In this document: one piece after another, positions 48,139 through 60,500 of the stretch
Layout: each line of letters starts with the position of its first letter
Position numbering within the stretch: the first letter of the stretch is position 1
NCBI GenBank assembly: GCA_018806985.1
Contig: JADANN010000221.1
Coordinates: 930,001-994,000, forward strand
Origin: Angiostrongylus vasorum
Taxonomy: Eukaryota; Nematoda; Chromadorea; Rhabditida; Metastrongylidae
Direction of reading: 5' to 3'
Length of the DNA: 64,000 nt
The notes under the pieces: generated by a model
What the model was told of the DNA's origin: nothing
Databases searched by the model: none
Seen by the model: only the letters and a program-made list of their open reading frames with translations
Made by a program: the position numbers and the translations under genes

Positions 48139-50856
48139 ATGATGACCATACTTGTGCTCGCTGCTCTTGTCGCCGACAGAACCCTATGCTTGACCAGAGA
48201 GCAGCTCCTACAGCACCTCAAAGAAAAGCAGGATACGCGGAATACCTTTGACTCTCGAGTGCCTCGCTTTATACAACCAATTGGATATGTGGACGACGAG
48301 TACGTTGCCAATGTAACTTTCACGCGTTCTTTCATCAAATCAAGGCAACAATTCATTATGACGTCAAGATGATGGGTATTGAATCGTTTCCAGAATAATT
48401 ACTTAGAGTTTCTCCAGTTTTCGAATTCTGTCTCCCACACAGCTACTAATTCAATTTGTTTTGGAAGTCAAGCAAAACTGTAAATTTGGGGGAGCATATA
48501 AAAATTGGAAGACTGAAGCCAGAGCAAAAGATGGAATCCCTGATTCCTGACGATAGATTCGTTTGACTCATATGTCAAACATTAATCATGGGTGCCTAGA
48601 ACAAGGAAATCTATAGATGCTTTAAGAAAGCCTTTCAGAAAGTTTTTTGAATATGTTCACGTATCTTGACTTGGAAAAGTATGACTCGAAATTCAACCAT
48701 TACGGTGCTGAGATATTTGCAAAACTTGCACTCCAGGCCAATTCCAACTTGCGTTTACCCTTCGCGGGGCTCACGTGTTCCCCGCTGCACCACGAAGACC
48801 CATCACTTTGCTATTCTCTCAGCCAGTTTCCTACCTAACGGTGCCATTAGTAAACACATCATACGCTGCCGTGGAAACAATAATAAGCAGTAAATAAAAA
48901 GTTAACATTGTGATTTCGACTATAGCCTCAGCTTAACTGGGTTCAATGCCGATTTGTGGTCGCCTAGATCATTCCCGCTGATGGGTGATTGCTGATGGTA
49001 CGTTAGCTAGAAAACTGGTTGAAAGAAAGGCAGGAGGGCAAGGACCTCAGTGGTGCAGTGGACAACACGTGAGCTCACAGAAATTGTATTAGCGGGTGTG
49101 AATTTGGCCCGGAGTAGAGCTTTTGCTGATATCTCAGTATCACTGTGGCTATTTTCATGCCTTTCAAAAACCGACTTTCGTTTAACCTCGGCATGACTAA
49201 TCAACATATGTTTAAACTGTTCAGTTCACATAAGGTTGTTATCAAACTTTCATTCGGCCAACATTTCGACGTTCTTATCGTCCTCACTGCCGATGATCCG
49301 AGTCGATGTCCACAGTTCTTCGTGCTGTCTTCATTGTCGTATCGAGTCGAATCTTCTTCAGTGCCCAATAAAAATTCCAAAGCAAGCTCGTGTAAGCAAG
49401 CAATTTAAATACATGTTGATCAATCATACCGCGGTTAAGGCAAAGTGGGTTTTGACATATTGCTATCTTTTTGCTAGCTGATAATGATACCGAGTTCTGT
49501 AAGACAGGCTGTCCGGAAAAAAACAAGACAATGATTCCGATAAACATCCTGCTTCCTTTATAAAAAGAGCATCGCCGGGTGATGTTGCCGCATTTGAACG
49601 GTATTCCACTGAAGAAGATCCGACTGGATGCGATGGCGGAGACATCACATCGAGAGTACGATCTGTGGACATAGACTCGAATCATCGGCTCTGAAGAAGA
49701 CGAAAACGTCGGAGCCTTAGACGAATAAAGTTCAAGTATATTCAATATATTCACTGAGCTTATCCATGGAAGAATACACACATATGTCCAACCAAAAACG
49801 ATTTGTATATTCTGGGTGGCATATTAGCACTGCATTCTTTCAACATAGACCGAACTGTACCAATTTCAGGCCCATCTGGCCACGCGTTCTGGACACGGTG
49901 AAATCGGAAGCTGAGTTGTTTTTCGATGACGACAATTTCGCCTATCGGGTACGTATATCAGGTCAAAAACAAATTTAAAGTGAATCTGTGAACGACTATA
50001 CAATCGATGTATTCAGCAGTGGATCTTCTTCTGAAATATACTACGCCCATTATGTTGCGGTCTTGTTACGGACGTTTGCTAAAATGATCAAGAATATGTT
50101 CGAAGTGAAGAACCAAATTACGAAAGAGAAAAGTTGGTGTTAATTGGAAAGTAATTCTCAGACCTCTCAACGGTTTACTGCCTCATCGTGGCTTGGAAGT
50201 GTTTCTGAGTGTAGGACTGCGATGTACAGCGTGGGATTCACTCCCTGGCAGGGTCTCCCAAGCTGAGAAGGAGTCCGGCGTTTCCATCAGGGAAGCCTAG
50301 CTAAGAGTAAACCAATACCAGGATCAACACTGTCCTGTTATCAAACTAGTCGCATGGTAGCAAATCTCCCTCTGATCCACAAGGGCTGTGACTGCGTGTG
50401 GTGGTGACGATCTGGGGCAGACTTTGACCAGGCCGTCCCTGGGATTCCAGGGAACAAAAAATGGCTTAACCAGCAAATCTCCGAAAAATGGAGATTATGC
50501 TGGGTCTCTGCACAACCAGTGAGGAAAGGTTATTGAAGTATCAAGTACCAAGTATCAAATTCTCCACTAATTACAGTTGGTTTCTCTGATTGTTGTTAAG
50601 AGCATGAAGGAGATACTATTTGCCGCTGCAGTCGTTTTCTGGGCGTCTTTGTGTTGAATCCGTTACTGGGGTGCTATATCGATGGTGATGGTTTTAAAGC
50701 CAGATAATAACAGAAATAAACCGTTTGAATTGTGGCATCTACTCATCTACGATTTCCAGATAGCCCCCCTATCGAGATCCAGCGGCTCTTATCCGGAAAA
50801 TGGACAAGGAGGACAATTACAACAAAGTGATCACCTTTCTTGAGAAGTACATTTAA
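48139..50856 (+). CDS. Candidate secreted protein, multi-exon, unrecognised
   Basis: Exon 1 starts at ATG 48139, eight bases after a TTTCAG acceptor (AG at 48130-48131) that could be a trans-splice or cis-splice site. It encodes a hydrophobic leader MMTILVLAALVADRTLCLT and then REQLLQHLKEKQDTRNTFDS, VPRFIQPIGYVDDEYVANVT; its donor is unresolved. Exon 2, 49870-49948 (TTTCAG before, GTACGT after), reads PIWPRVLDTVKSEAELFFDD then DNFAYR. A terminal block 50764-50856 reads DPAALIRKMDKEDNYNKVIT then FLEKYI and stop, followed by two AATAAA signals at about 50855 and 50864. Exon 2 and the terminal block are phase-compatible if the acceptor is ATAG at 50760-50763, a weak site preceded by a better TTCCAG. 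The block starts in a C6 run, so a length error there would change the frame. An alternative start, MKEILFAAAVVFWASL at 50604, could make a separate tiny peptide gene. Function unknown. Confidence -1.
48690..49145 (+). repeat. Foldback element FB1 copy within the candidate gene
   Basis: Contains CGGTGCTGAGATATTTGCAA, the CAATAATAAGCAGTAAATAA tail and GTGATTTCGACTATAGCCTC, plus the GGTTCAATGCCGATTTG block. Arm pairing is partly lost. Confidence -1.
49243..49738. repeat. Foldback element FB2, full-length copy
   Basis: The left arm (about 49243-49370) has CATTCGGCCAACATTTCGAC, GATCCGAGTCGATGTCCACA and CGAATCTTCTTCAGTGCCC. The right arm (about 49605-49738) has the inverted counterparts CACTGAAGAAGATCCGACTG, TGTGGACATAGACTCGAATC and GAAGACGAAAACGTCGGAGC. 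The middle includes GCTAGCTGATAATGATACCG, also present in the copy at 59485. Overlapping open frames on both strands here come from the palindrome. Confidence -1.
50160..50545 (-). repeat. Dispersed repeat family C copy
   Basis: Reverse copy with AGCTGAGAAGGAGTCCGGCG, AGTAAACCAATACCAGGATC, AAATCTCCCTCTGATCCACA and CAGCAAATCTCCGAAAAATG. It lies just upstream of the terminal block of the + strand candidate gene. Confidence -1.
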
Positions 50857-50884
50857 TAAAATCAATAAAGATTAGGTCGTTCGA

Positions 50885-51145
50885 AATTCAGTCATTCCTG
50901 AGAAGTGCGCTATGCGTGTGACTCCATTCAGCATAGTACAGGTGACTGCTTGCATATCTAGTCTCTACAATGACTTCCAGTGAACTACTGATATACGAAG
51001 TCAGTGCCGCTATTCTACCAGACAAATCTGGTACCAATTTGCGAACCCCGAAAGGATTGCAGGCTTGGTGAGCCGGAGGCATGGGATCCCATCAACGACC
51101 ATGTATGTATTACAGAGCATCTCAAATCACTGCACTACATGCGTA
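50885..51145 (-). repeat. SINE family A copy
   Basis: Tail-first order with CATTCCTGAGAAGTGCGCTA, ACTCCATTCAGCATAGTACA, ACAAATCTGGTACCAATTTG and head CTCAAATCACTGCACTACAT. It begins just after the candidate polyadenylation signals near 50865. Confidence -1.
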
Positions 51146-51559
51146 CAATCAATAGCAGTCATAATTTATTTCCCCGTTATAAAAAATTTTTTACTGACAA
51201 CGAATAGAATTACAATAATGATGTTAAGTCCAATAGTAGAATGATACGCGAAACATATGCTGTTATGGAATTAACCGCGAACAAGGAGAAAAAAGGTGAA
51301 AACTAACGAAGGGACACACGTTGAGCATTCAAATGCCCTAATAGAATAATTCCTAGCTTTTGAAACAATACAAATGTCAAAAAAAAGACGGAACAGAAAA
51401 ATGAGACAATCCAGTTATGACAAAGAACTGCAATTCTACCTGTAGCAAGAAGGTCTGGAGTAAAAAAAGAGATATCGATGAAGGAAAGGCGATGACTCCC
51501 CAAAGCACCTGAGCGAAATAGTGGAAGACCGCGTGAGTGGCTTCATCGAAGCCAAGACG

Positions 51560-54500
51560 TCACTGCTCTGGATAGTTGGGGTTGAAGAGCACCGGCATGA
51601 AGAACTCGAACATCATCACTATCAAGCACACAGCCACTGTGTAGAAGATCACAAACACGTACAGTGAACGACCCTGAACCCTCTACAACTAGCAATTATT
51701 GGAAAATCTGACTGACTTTTGGAATGTCTAATTTTAATTTCAAGTGGTCAAAAATAGAAATGTCACTGGTTCTTTCCTAAGTTCAACATATTTTTTACAG
51801 TTAAGGGAAAAATGTATTAAAGGTATGTCAGAAACTTAAAACAAATTGCACCAAATACCGAGAAAGTGGAAACTGAAGGAAAGCAGTAATGTGAAGCAGA
51901 GTTTTATAATAATTTCCAAGATATGGTGTCCATTTAGAGAAAATCAATATCATAACTTCAATGATGCTGAGATATTTGCAAAACTCCGGACTGCACGTGT
52001 CTGCGATGGGGAAAGAACGCGCTATTACCCTTTCCGGTGGCTAACGCGTTCACCACCACACCATGTGGGTCCATCGTCTCGCCTGTCTCTCAGCTAGTTC
52101 TATCTATTAGTGCCATCAGCAATAACCCGTCAGCGAGATTGATCTGGGAACCCTAAATAGGCAATGAACCCACCAGCTAACGCGTTAGCCCTCGGAAAGG
52201 GTAATAGCGCGTTCGTTCCCCCACCGCAGACAGCTGCAGTCCGGAGTTTTGCAAATATCTCAGCATCACTGAAGTTGTATTTCGCAGCATATCCTGCGGT
52301 TAAAAGAGTAAGCAGTAAATAAGAAGTTAAAATCGAAGATATTTCATGAGTAAAATATTGCTAACGAGACGCTAATCACCTTTAACGTATTCACGTGCTC
52401 CGGTTTGTTAAATGGATCCAAGTCGGTGCCCAAGGTGATCTCTGAAAGAAATCCAGACATATACAGGAGATTCAAATAAAGGAAAAATACTCAGTGAACT
52501 CTGCTGAAAGCCTGATAAGCATAAAGTCCCAAAGTGAGTGACATTTAGCGACTTTTGCTAGATTTTCTTAACAAATTTGCGACTTAGTGATTAATTCCAC
52601 GATGGTGTAGAACACCGTCGTGATAGAGCCCAAATTTGCAGCTCAATATTTTTACTCACTTTTATGGAAACAAGATCCGCTCGCCATTGGGTAGGCCAAT
52701 GAACAACTTTTTGTAGTGGGGAGTCACAAGTATAGTCGAGCGACCGTTTATGAAAGGTGCAGTGTCTCTGAATTCCCGCAAGAAGTTATAATATCGAGGG
52801 AACAGAGTATGAGTAACCTATGAGAACTATGGATAATAAGTGAATAGTCGGTAGATGAAAGGCAATGAAATGACATACAATGAATAATTCATTTAAGAAT
52901 TGAAAAGTTGGAGGTCTTGAAACATGGTGGAAATATGTTCCGCACAGAGTCAAAGGTACAAGAAACGAATAGAGAAGAATGGAGTTCCTAAAAAACATGG
53001 CTGAGATTCTTCAAGTGGCCAAACACAAGTGAGTCCACGTAACGGTGAATAAACAAATGAAAAATAAACGAAAAGCGCAAAAGAAAATAAGGCAGGACAG
53101 AGAACACAAGCACCATTCAACCACTAGGATGATGAGATATGAGCAAAACTCTGAACGACAGGTGAGCCTCAAACTTGCAATTAATTACCCTTCCCCAGGG
53201 ATCACGTGCTATCTACCACACAAACCGATGCCCTTGCCTCCCTTTTTCTCTCAGCCACTTTTCTACTCCAACGATGCTGTTAGCGATCATCCTTCAACTG
53301 GAATGATCTAGGAAGTTAAAACCTATGACTTCGTCTGCAGCTTCAGGTTAACTAGGTTCAATGCCAATTTATGCTCTCTAGATCAGTTTGATGGGTGGTT
53401 GACGATAGCAACGCTTCATTAGAGAAGTGGCTGAGAGTAGGGCAAAGCAAGGGCCTCGGTTAGTGTAGTGGATAAACATGTAAGCCGTCTGAGAAGACAA
53501 CGTTGGGTTGGAAGCGCAACCGAGGCTCTGAGGTTTGCTCATATCTCCCGCGATTCCATTTCACATAGTATCGTGCAATAAAGAGATAGGCAGTAAATGA
53601 AAGCTGAAAAAAATATAGCATTTAACAAGATGAAAAAATAGATTTTGACCAATCATTCGGTAGAACCGTGTATACAGAATGTTCAACATCTATAACAACA
53701 TGGCAATGTCGCCTAACCTCAGTTTACTTGACGTATCTGATTGGTTGTCAGAAAGGTGTATAGGATACATTCGGGGAGCATATGAGCTCATAGTAGTCCA
53801 CCACCTTCTCCATCACGAAACATAGCTTGTATGGAACATTTCAAAAAATGTCGTTTAAGCACCATGAGTGGCGTGCAGAGTTATCGTCATGGTTGAAGCA
53901 TCAACCCACGATGACTCACGTCTCTGCTGCATAGTAGAGCGCTGGGAGGAACGCTGAGTTGAAAAGTTGAGCTTGGAGTTTTGGGTCCGCTAACTAGTCG
54001 GAGGCCCCCTTTGAGAGGCCTGATCGCGGTCCATGCTACCTTACTTTTTTTCTATAATTCACGTTGCTCTCCATGTTCACTGCCCAAGGCGCAAGCATGA
54101 AGTGGTTTCTGTTATCAGAGAACTATCCAGTGCGATGTACTCACTTTCGCATCATGGGCTCTTCGTAAGCTGGGCGTTTGTCCTATTTATGAGCAGTCCA
54201 ATCTTTTTCTCTCCTAGTTGAACTCATTTAGCACTGCGTCTCCTTTGTTGGTATTTTTTTTCAGTGGATGATGATGTTGTCGGCAAAACGATAATTTGAT
54301 AGGAATTTTCTATTAATACGTCTGCTCTTTCCGTACTAATTGATTGAATTCATTACTCATTGTAGTCCAGCAGAAAACAGCTTTGGTGATATTGTGTTGC
54401 CTTGTAGAACCTTTTTTCTATGGGTGCGGAAAGTGTTGAACAGAACATGCATTTTTGTACTGCCCTTCTGATCACGGTCAGATAGTGTTCAAATATAAGA

Positions 54501-57500
54501 GGAGTCCACTGCTCGGTCGAGGACTGCTGATAAGACTGCATTCGTTTCGACGCTGTCAAACGCTTTTCGTAGTTATAAAAAGTCAGGAATACGACATGGT
54601 TTGGATGTTATCCATGCAGCAGAACCCCTGCCCAAATCCTCCCTGCTCAACTGGTTGTGTCCCACTCAAGGTATTCGATATGGACAAAATGATAATCTTA
54701 ATTGACACTTTGTAAAGGACACTCGGCAGGCATACTGAAAGGTAGCTACGAAGATTTGTGACCTCCATCTCGAAGCAAATGGCCGCTTACATTGTATCGG
54801 GTTCTGGAGTTGTGCCACTCTTAGTGCTTTCTATCGTAGCTCAGCTTCAGAAGGTAGAAAGGAGCTTTTTCGTCCATCAGAGATTTTGGCTCCGAAATGG
54901 GATTGTAAGAAGCGCAGGATTGGCAAAGAACTTTTCCGTTTTCAATTCTATATCATGGCAGAATGTGGTAATAGTCCCATATTCACTAATCAGGAAGCAT
55001 AACGCAACATTATAGTCGCGTGGATTCCAACGCCACTTCTTCAGAACACATCCTTTTTGGGCTGCTTACGATAACTTTTTCTCGCATTTACCTATTCACT
55101 CCTCCTGCAGGGATCTTCTACAGCTGGCATTTATTAACGGTGATGCTGTGTTGAAGTAGGATCAAACCTCACTTTCTTTCTCCCTTCGAGTGACTGCTTA
55201 ATGCTAATAGAGATGTATGAATTTCTTGTTCGAGAAACTGAGAAGAGTTTAGCACAAGTTTTAAATCCTTCGACATGCAGCTTGTAGTCGAGGAGAGGAT
55301 TTTCCTCCGAATATTCTTGTCATACACGACCCTATCTTGGACGATGGCAGGAGTTCCTTTTCAGCTTATGGCAGACCAGAATTTTCGCACTAAGAAGGCC
55401 GGTACAGGTCTAGTATAGAATCCAGGTGCCAATGAAGTGTCAATACCAATTTCTTTTCGTGAGAACATGATCGATCTCCGCATGAGTCGTGCCGCTAGGA
55501 GACTTCCCCGTCCACCGGCGATTTTCTTTGTTCTTGAAACAAATTAACTATGTATGTGGTCTCCATGAAAGCAATCACCCTGTCAACGTCGAGTAAGGAG
55601 ATGATAATACCAAGAATAAGTCGGAGAAAATATCCACTTCATAAAAAATCTACGGTGCCACTAGTAAAAAAAATTCCTTTAGAAGAAATTGTGACAAATG
55701 TTTCAAAAATTGTGGCACCACGCAATATGTCTAGCCCAATTTTCGGCTTTAACAACGATTGCAGAAGACGAGACCTTAACGATGCTGATTTCGTACTGCA
55801 GTCACAGAGCACTACAACGATGCTCTTGTTGAGATTTCCGAACCAGGGTTAGGCATTATCACAAAAACGAATGGAGTTATATGACATGCAAAATCTTCCG
55901 CAGATGATAACGGCATTTAGTTTGCTATGCATAAACGTTATTGTAGTATGGTACAATATTATGGTGCATATGTTTCGAAACAGAGTGAAACAACAACAAT
56001 AACAACAGAATATTCCACCTTCGTGGTGCACTAGGTGAAAGAGAGCGCTAGCGAACTAGTAACGAAAGAAGAATGATCAATGAGAAATTATTATACGCGA
56101 GAAGAAGTCTGGAATGGATCACATGATGCAAGCATGCATAACAAGGACCAGATGAAGATGATGGAGGGATACACATTTTGCCCAAGTCAACCCTCACCAT
56201 AATAAACAGGCTATTTAAATGGAAGACGAAGAGAGGAGTGGGAGTGGGAGAGAGTGATCGAAACGAATGAAAATTTTATAAGGCCTTTCGAGCAGTTGGT
56301 GCGGGTAGGTTATGAGAATGGAATATGAGGATGGCTTCAGAATGACAAGAACACTTTAAAAGATGCTTAAGATTAAGGCATATCTACCAAGACATTTTAG
56401 AAGAATTAAAACTTAGGAAGAACGTCTTGGATATTTCTTTCGATTTGGGGTGATTAGGTATTCGCTGTAGATTTCAATAACTATAGAACTTCCTCAATAA
56501 ACAAATATGACAACTCACAACTTATAGGATTATTTGGGCAACTGCTGAACTTTCCACTAGGTTTCTCGGAATGTAATGCCAGCATTTAACGCGTCCAACT
56601 TCAAGCATACACATTCCATTTCATATTAACACTACGAAAAGAAATGAGAACCATTAGAATCCATGAATTATTGCACTAAGTAAAAAAAACCAAACACATG
56701 ACAAAAAGCTTGGCTACTGAAGCTCACGAATTCTCCACAGCTCTTTTCAGCAGCGGATGGAAATCAGAAAACTTTCTCTGCAAGTGATTGTCAAGATGTT
56801 TTAAAGAAATAGGGACCAGTCACGACGAAGTCTGTTGAGTGCACTGAATGTGATAGGCGCTCGTATAGCCGTCTCTTTCAAACTTAGGCAATAGTGGGTA
56901 AATCACTATTGGGTAAAGTGTAATCAGTTGTTGTGCAACAAATTTTTCTGGCTCCCTAATTAGGTGCAACGCTGACATGGTTGGTGTCTCCACGGTTTCA
57001 CGCCCAACTTTCAACTCCACAAGTAAAAGAATCAAAATTGCTTTTTTTCGTTCTAATGGACCACACCCTCACCAATGCTCTTCAATCCACATGAGACTCA
57101 GCCAGCAGCCGGAGCAACACACGATATGTTCGAAGACCACTGTGGCCGATGACTGCGAGGAAAACAAAAATGCAAGAAGTAAGGATCCGCACAGTAGCTG
57201 CGACGACAGGTCATTCAATTAAAAAAAATTGGGCACAGTAAAAAAAAATCCGGAAATCTGCTTATTATTATTGGGCTACTCAAGGAGAGCGTAGAGACAA
57301 AAGGTTATTCAAAATAAGATGTCAATTTTTTTTAAATTGATAGTGCCGATATTCTCCAAAAAACTATTAGTTTGATGTTTATGCTACAACAACCTATGCC
57401 CACGGTTGTGTTGGGCGCGTGTGGCGCAGAGGTCGGAGGCGCCCTGCTACACTAACGTGAAAAATTGATCCCCACGCCCATGGCCCACCAAGCCTTCCAC

Positions 57501-60500
57501 TCTTCCGGGGTCGTCAAATTGCTACCAGGCTTGTCTGAGAGGATAGCAGCACTGGTTCCATGCATCGGTGAGGCCGCCGCGAGTCATTGAAAAGGCCAGA
57601 TATGCATTCAATCGTCTCCAAACGATGCTTAATGAAGTCGAATGCATGGCGCATCCCTCAGGGTTTGATCAACGCTGAGAGCTTAATCTAGCTTTTTTAT
57701 GGTTTATGCTAAATGGTTTTATTTTCAGTTAAGTTCTGAAGGAGTAAAACCGAAACTATTTTCGGGATGATTGAGGGTTGAGCTATAAATCGTCGGCGAT
57801 TTTGTTTAAAAAGTCGATGCAAGTTTGTTTTACTGCTTAAATACACCTTATACACTTTTTTTTAAGTCACGACGGCAATGTTTGATCACTCATTTTTTTG
57901 ACAAACATCAAACACTCTTAGTAATCAGTGACCGAAATCCCGAACATTCTAGTGTTTTATTGCACAATTAAATACCAACTATTCATGGAGTGACTGTATC
58001 AGTTTACAGTTATGCTTTTATGTTTGAACCTTCAACAGTTCCGTGTAATCTGATCGATGGGAATTCTGGCTGAGAGAAATGCTCGCGCTCACCATGTGGA
58101 CATTGATTCTGGAGAAGTGCATTCTGTCGTTGTTCATGCGGCACAAAGCCGTTGACGGTCAGCTCGATCTGCTCACCCATCAACTGACTAATCCACTGCG
58201 GTAGCCTGGAATATCGTTTTTCACCTTATCGTTGTATCTGTCGGTTTCGCACTATTTATTATCTATCTGAATTTGTAAAGTCTTTGCACCAACTGTTTGT
58301 ATTCAAACTATTTCCTCAAAAGTGCACGGACAATTTCCGTTACTATCATTTTGTTGTCCTATCTCATTGATTTTCATTATTTCATGTATTTTCGTTTAAT
58401 AGTTTCACGGATTGTTCTTTAACTGCCATGGAACATTCTTTTGAATAGCTGTTGAATTAGGACTGAAGACGTTGGATGAGAAAACAAAAAGCCTTTACAA
58501 GACTGAAATATATTCAAGAAATGTGTTAATTCAGAAATGAGGATTAAAAGTATCGAAAGTAAAATCCGTAAAATCGAAAAACCTAGACAGGTCAGAGAGC
58601 ACAGTGGTAGTTAGGTCGATCATTACGAGAACGGTGCTGGTTCGATAGCACCCCCAGGGTCATCATGCACATTCTCATCCTTCTGGCGTCGGAAAAAATG
58701 GTACCAGGTTTGCCCGGGAAAACATCAGTATCTGCAATCCAAATAGGGAACGCTCTAGCCTGGCTGTTTCAGATTCGGCTGAGAATCGAGTCTATCAGCA
58801 TTCAACGGCATTTATGACGAAAGGAAAATTACGAGGAAAGGGAATCTAATGCGAGAAGTGCTGGAATCCGCATCGTAGATATGAAAGACAGGTTGTGTAA
58901 AAAAAAGAAACTAAGAAATGGAGTGTACAAGTGGAAAACAAATTACTTCTCGTAATACCTCTCTTTTCGAAATAAATTATTTGGCTTCTCAGTAGCTTAT
59001 GGAAATAAACAAAAAGCAAGCTAGATTGTTAAAAAGTAATCATTGAACGTTCCCCTAAATGTGGAGATCGATACTGACCAGAATTCATTCACCTAAAGAG
59101 GGTCACTGTTCGCATTCTTCAAAGGTCAAGGAAATGTTGATGTGACTCTAATGAAACTAATCACAGCGTTGATGATTGCGTTGCACACCTTGTCGCAGAC
59201 TATTAGCTAAGGAAGGGCTTCAATAAGCCCCATAAAAAGTAGTCCTGTGAATTTTGAGATTTTTAAACGACGCAAGACGTTTACTTTCGTAATCTGAGCA
59301 GAACAATTCTTCAGCTCGTACAAAAGTGATGACCATCTTTGTTTTCGTGAAATTTGCAGACACCAAATGCAGTATATTATATTATATTTGGTATATTTGT
59401 GACTTAGATCGCTCTTGTGCACCACTTGAAGTTTTTCCTCTTTATTATTTGCCGTATGAAATATTTTTTCGCTCTTTTTGCGCTTTGCTAGCTGATAATG
59501 ATACCGACTTCTCCGGATGGATTGTCCGGAAAAAACAAGTTGTTCCCATCGGACAACCACAACTATCAACCATCAGCATCCTGTATAAAGGACATCACCG
59601 AGTGAGTACGCCTTATTCGAGAGATGGTTAACTGAGGAAGACACAATTCGATGCGAAGGCGGAGACGGAACATTGAGATGAAGAACAGCTGTGGAATATC
59701 GACTCGGATCATTCGCTTGGTGAAGGCGAAGATGTCGAAACGTTAGCCGAATAAAGATTGCTTATCAATCTCGTGTAAAACTTATCCAAAGAAGGAATAC
59801 GTATATTTTTAGCGCTTGATTTGCCATACTGAAACGAACCTGGATTACACCAGAATCGTGAAAATCTCATCTTTTGCACTTATACTTCACGAAGTGACGG
59901 TTTTTTTATTATTTTATTTTAAATAAACCACCACCCCAATACGCGACGCACAACAATTTCTTTCATTCTCTTCGTTCTTCTTCAACCGTCATGCACAAAG
60001 ATATCCGGATTTCTTTATGGATTCGGCTACTGCTTGAGGGTTCTATTGTTTCTTGTCAATGTCATTTGATGCTGGCCGAGTCGATTCTCCATAAAAATTC
60101 GAAGGTGAACTATGTTAGGGCTCCCACTTCTTGATTGCATACACCATCTCTAGTGGATTGGATGGACCTCTTCCAACAAGTTTGCTACTGATTTCCTGAC
60201 TTGGATTGGTGAGAAGATTGCTTGGCCCGAAGTAGGTTGAAACCAGCGCCGTGCCCCTATTGAATTATATATTTACTTCTACGCTATCCACACAGATACG
60301 GGGAGGATATCAATGATATGTATCAAAGATCGCGATGCACATTTTTGTAACCGTTGAATAAAAAAAATCCGATCCAACCAGATCTCCCGCGATGAAGTCT
60401 GCTTTTTCTCCTTTTCCATAGAGCAAACACAGAGCACATCTCGATCGCACTGTTACATGCAATGAAAAGTGGGGCCCTACATAATCTCAACTTCCTAGTT

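Noticed and set aside
49284..49781. 165-codon minus-strand open frame
   Set aside because: Runs through the FB2 palindrome, where both strands look alike; not conserved in other copies.
55550..55852. 100-codon plus-strand open frame
   Set aside because: Low-complexity Ser/Lys-rich composition and no splice evidence; it begins right next to a dead RTE fragment.
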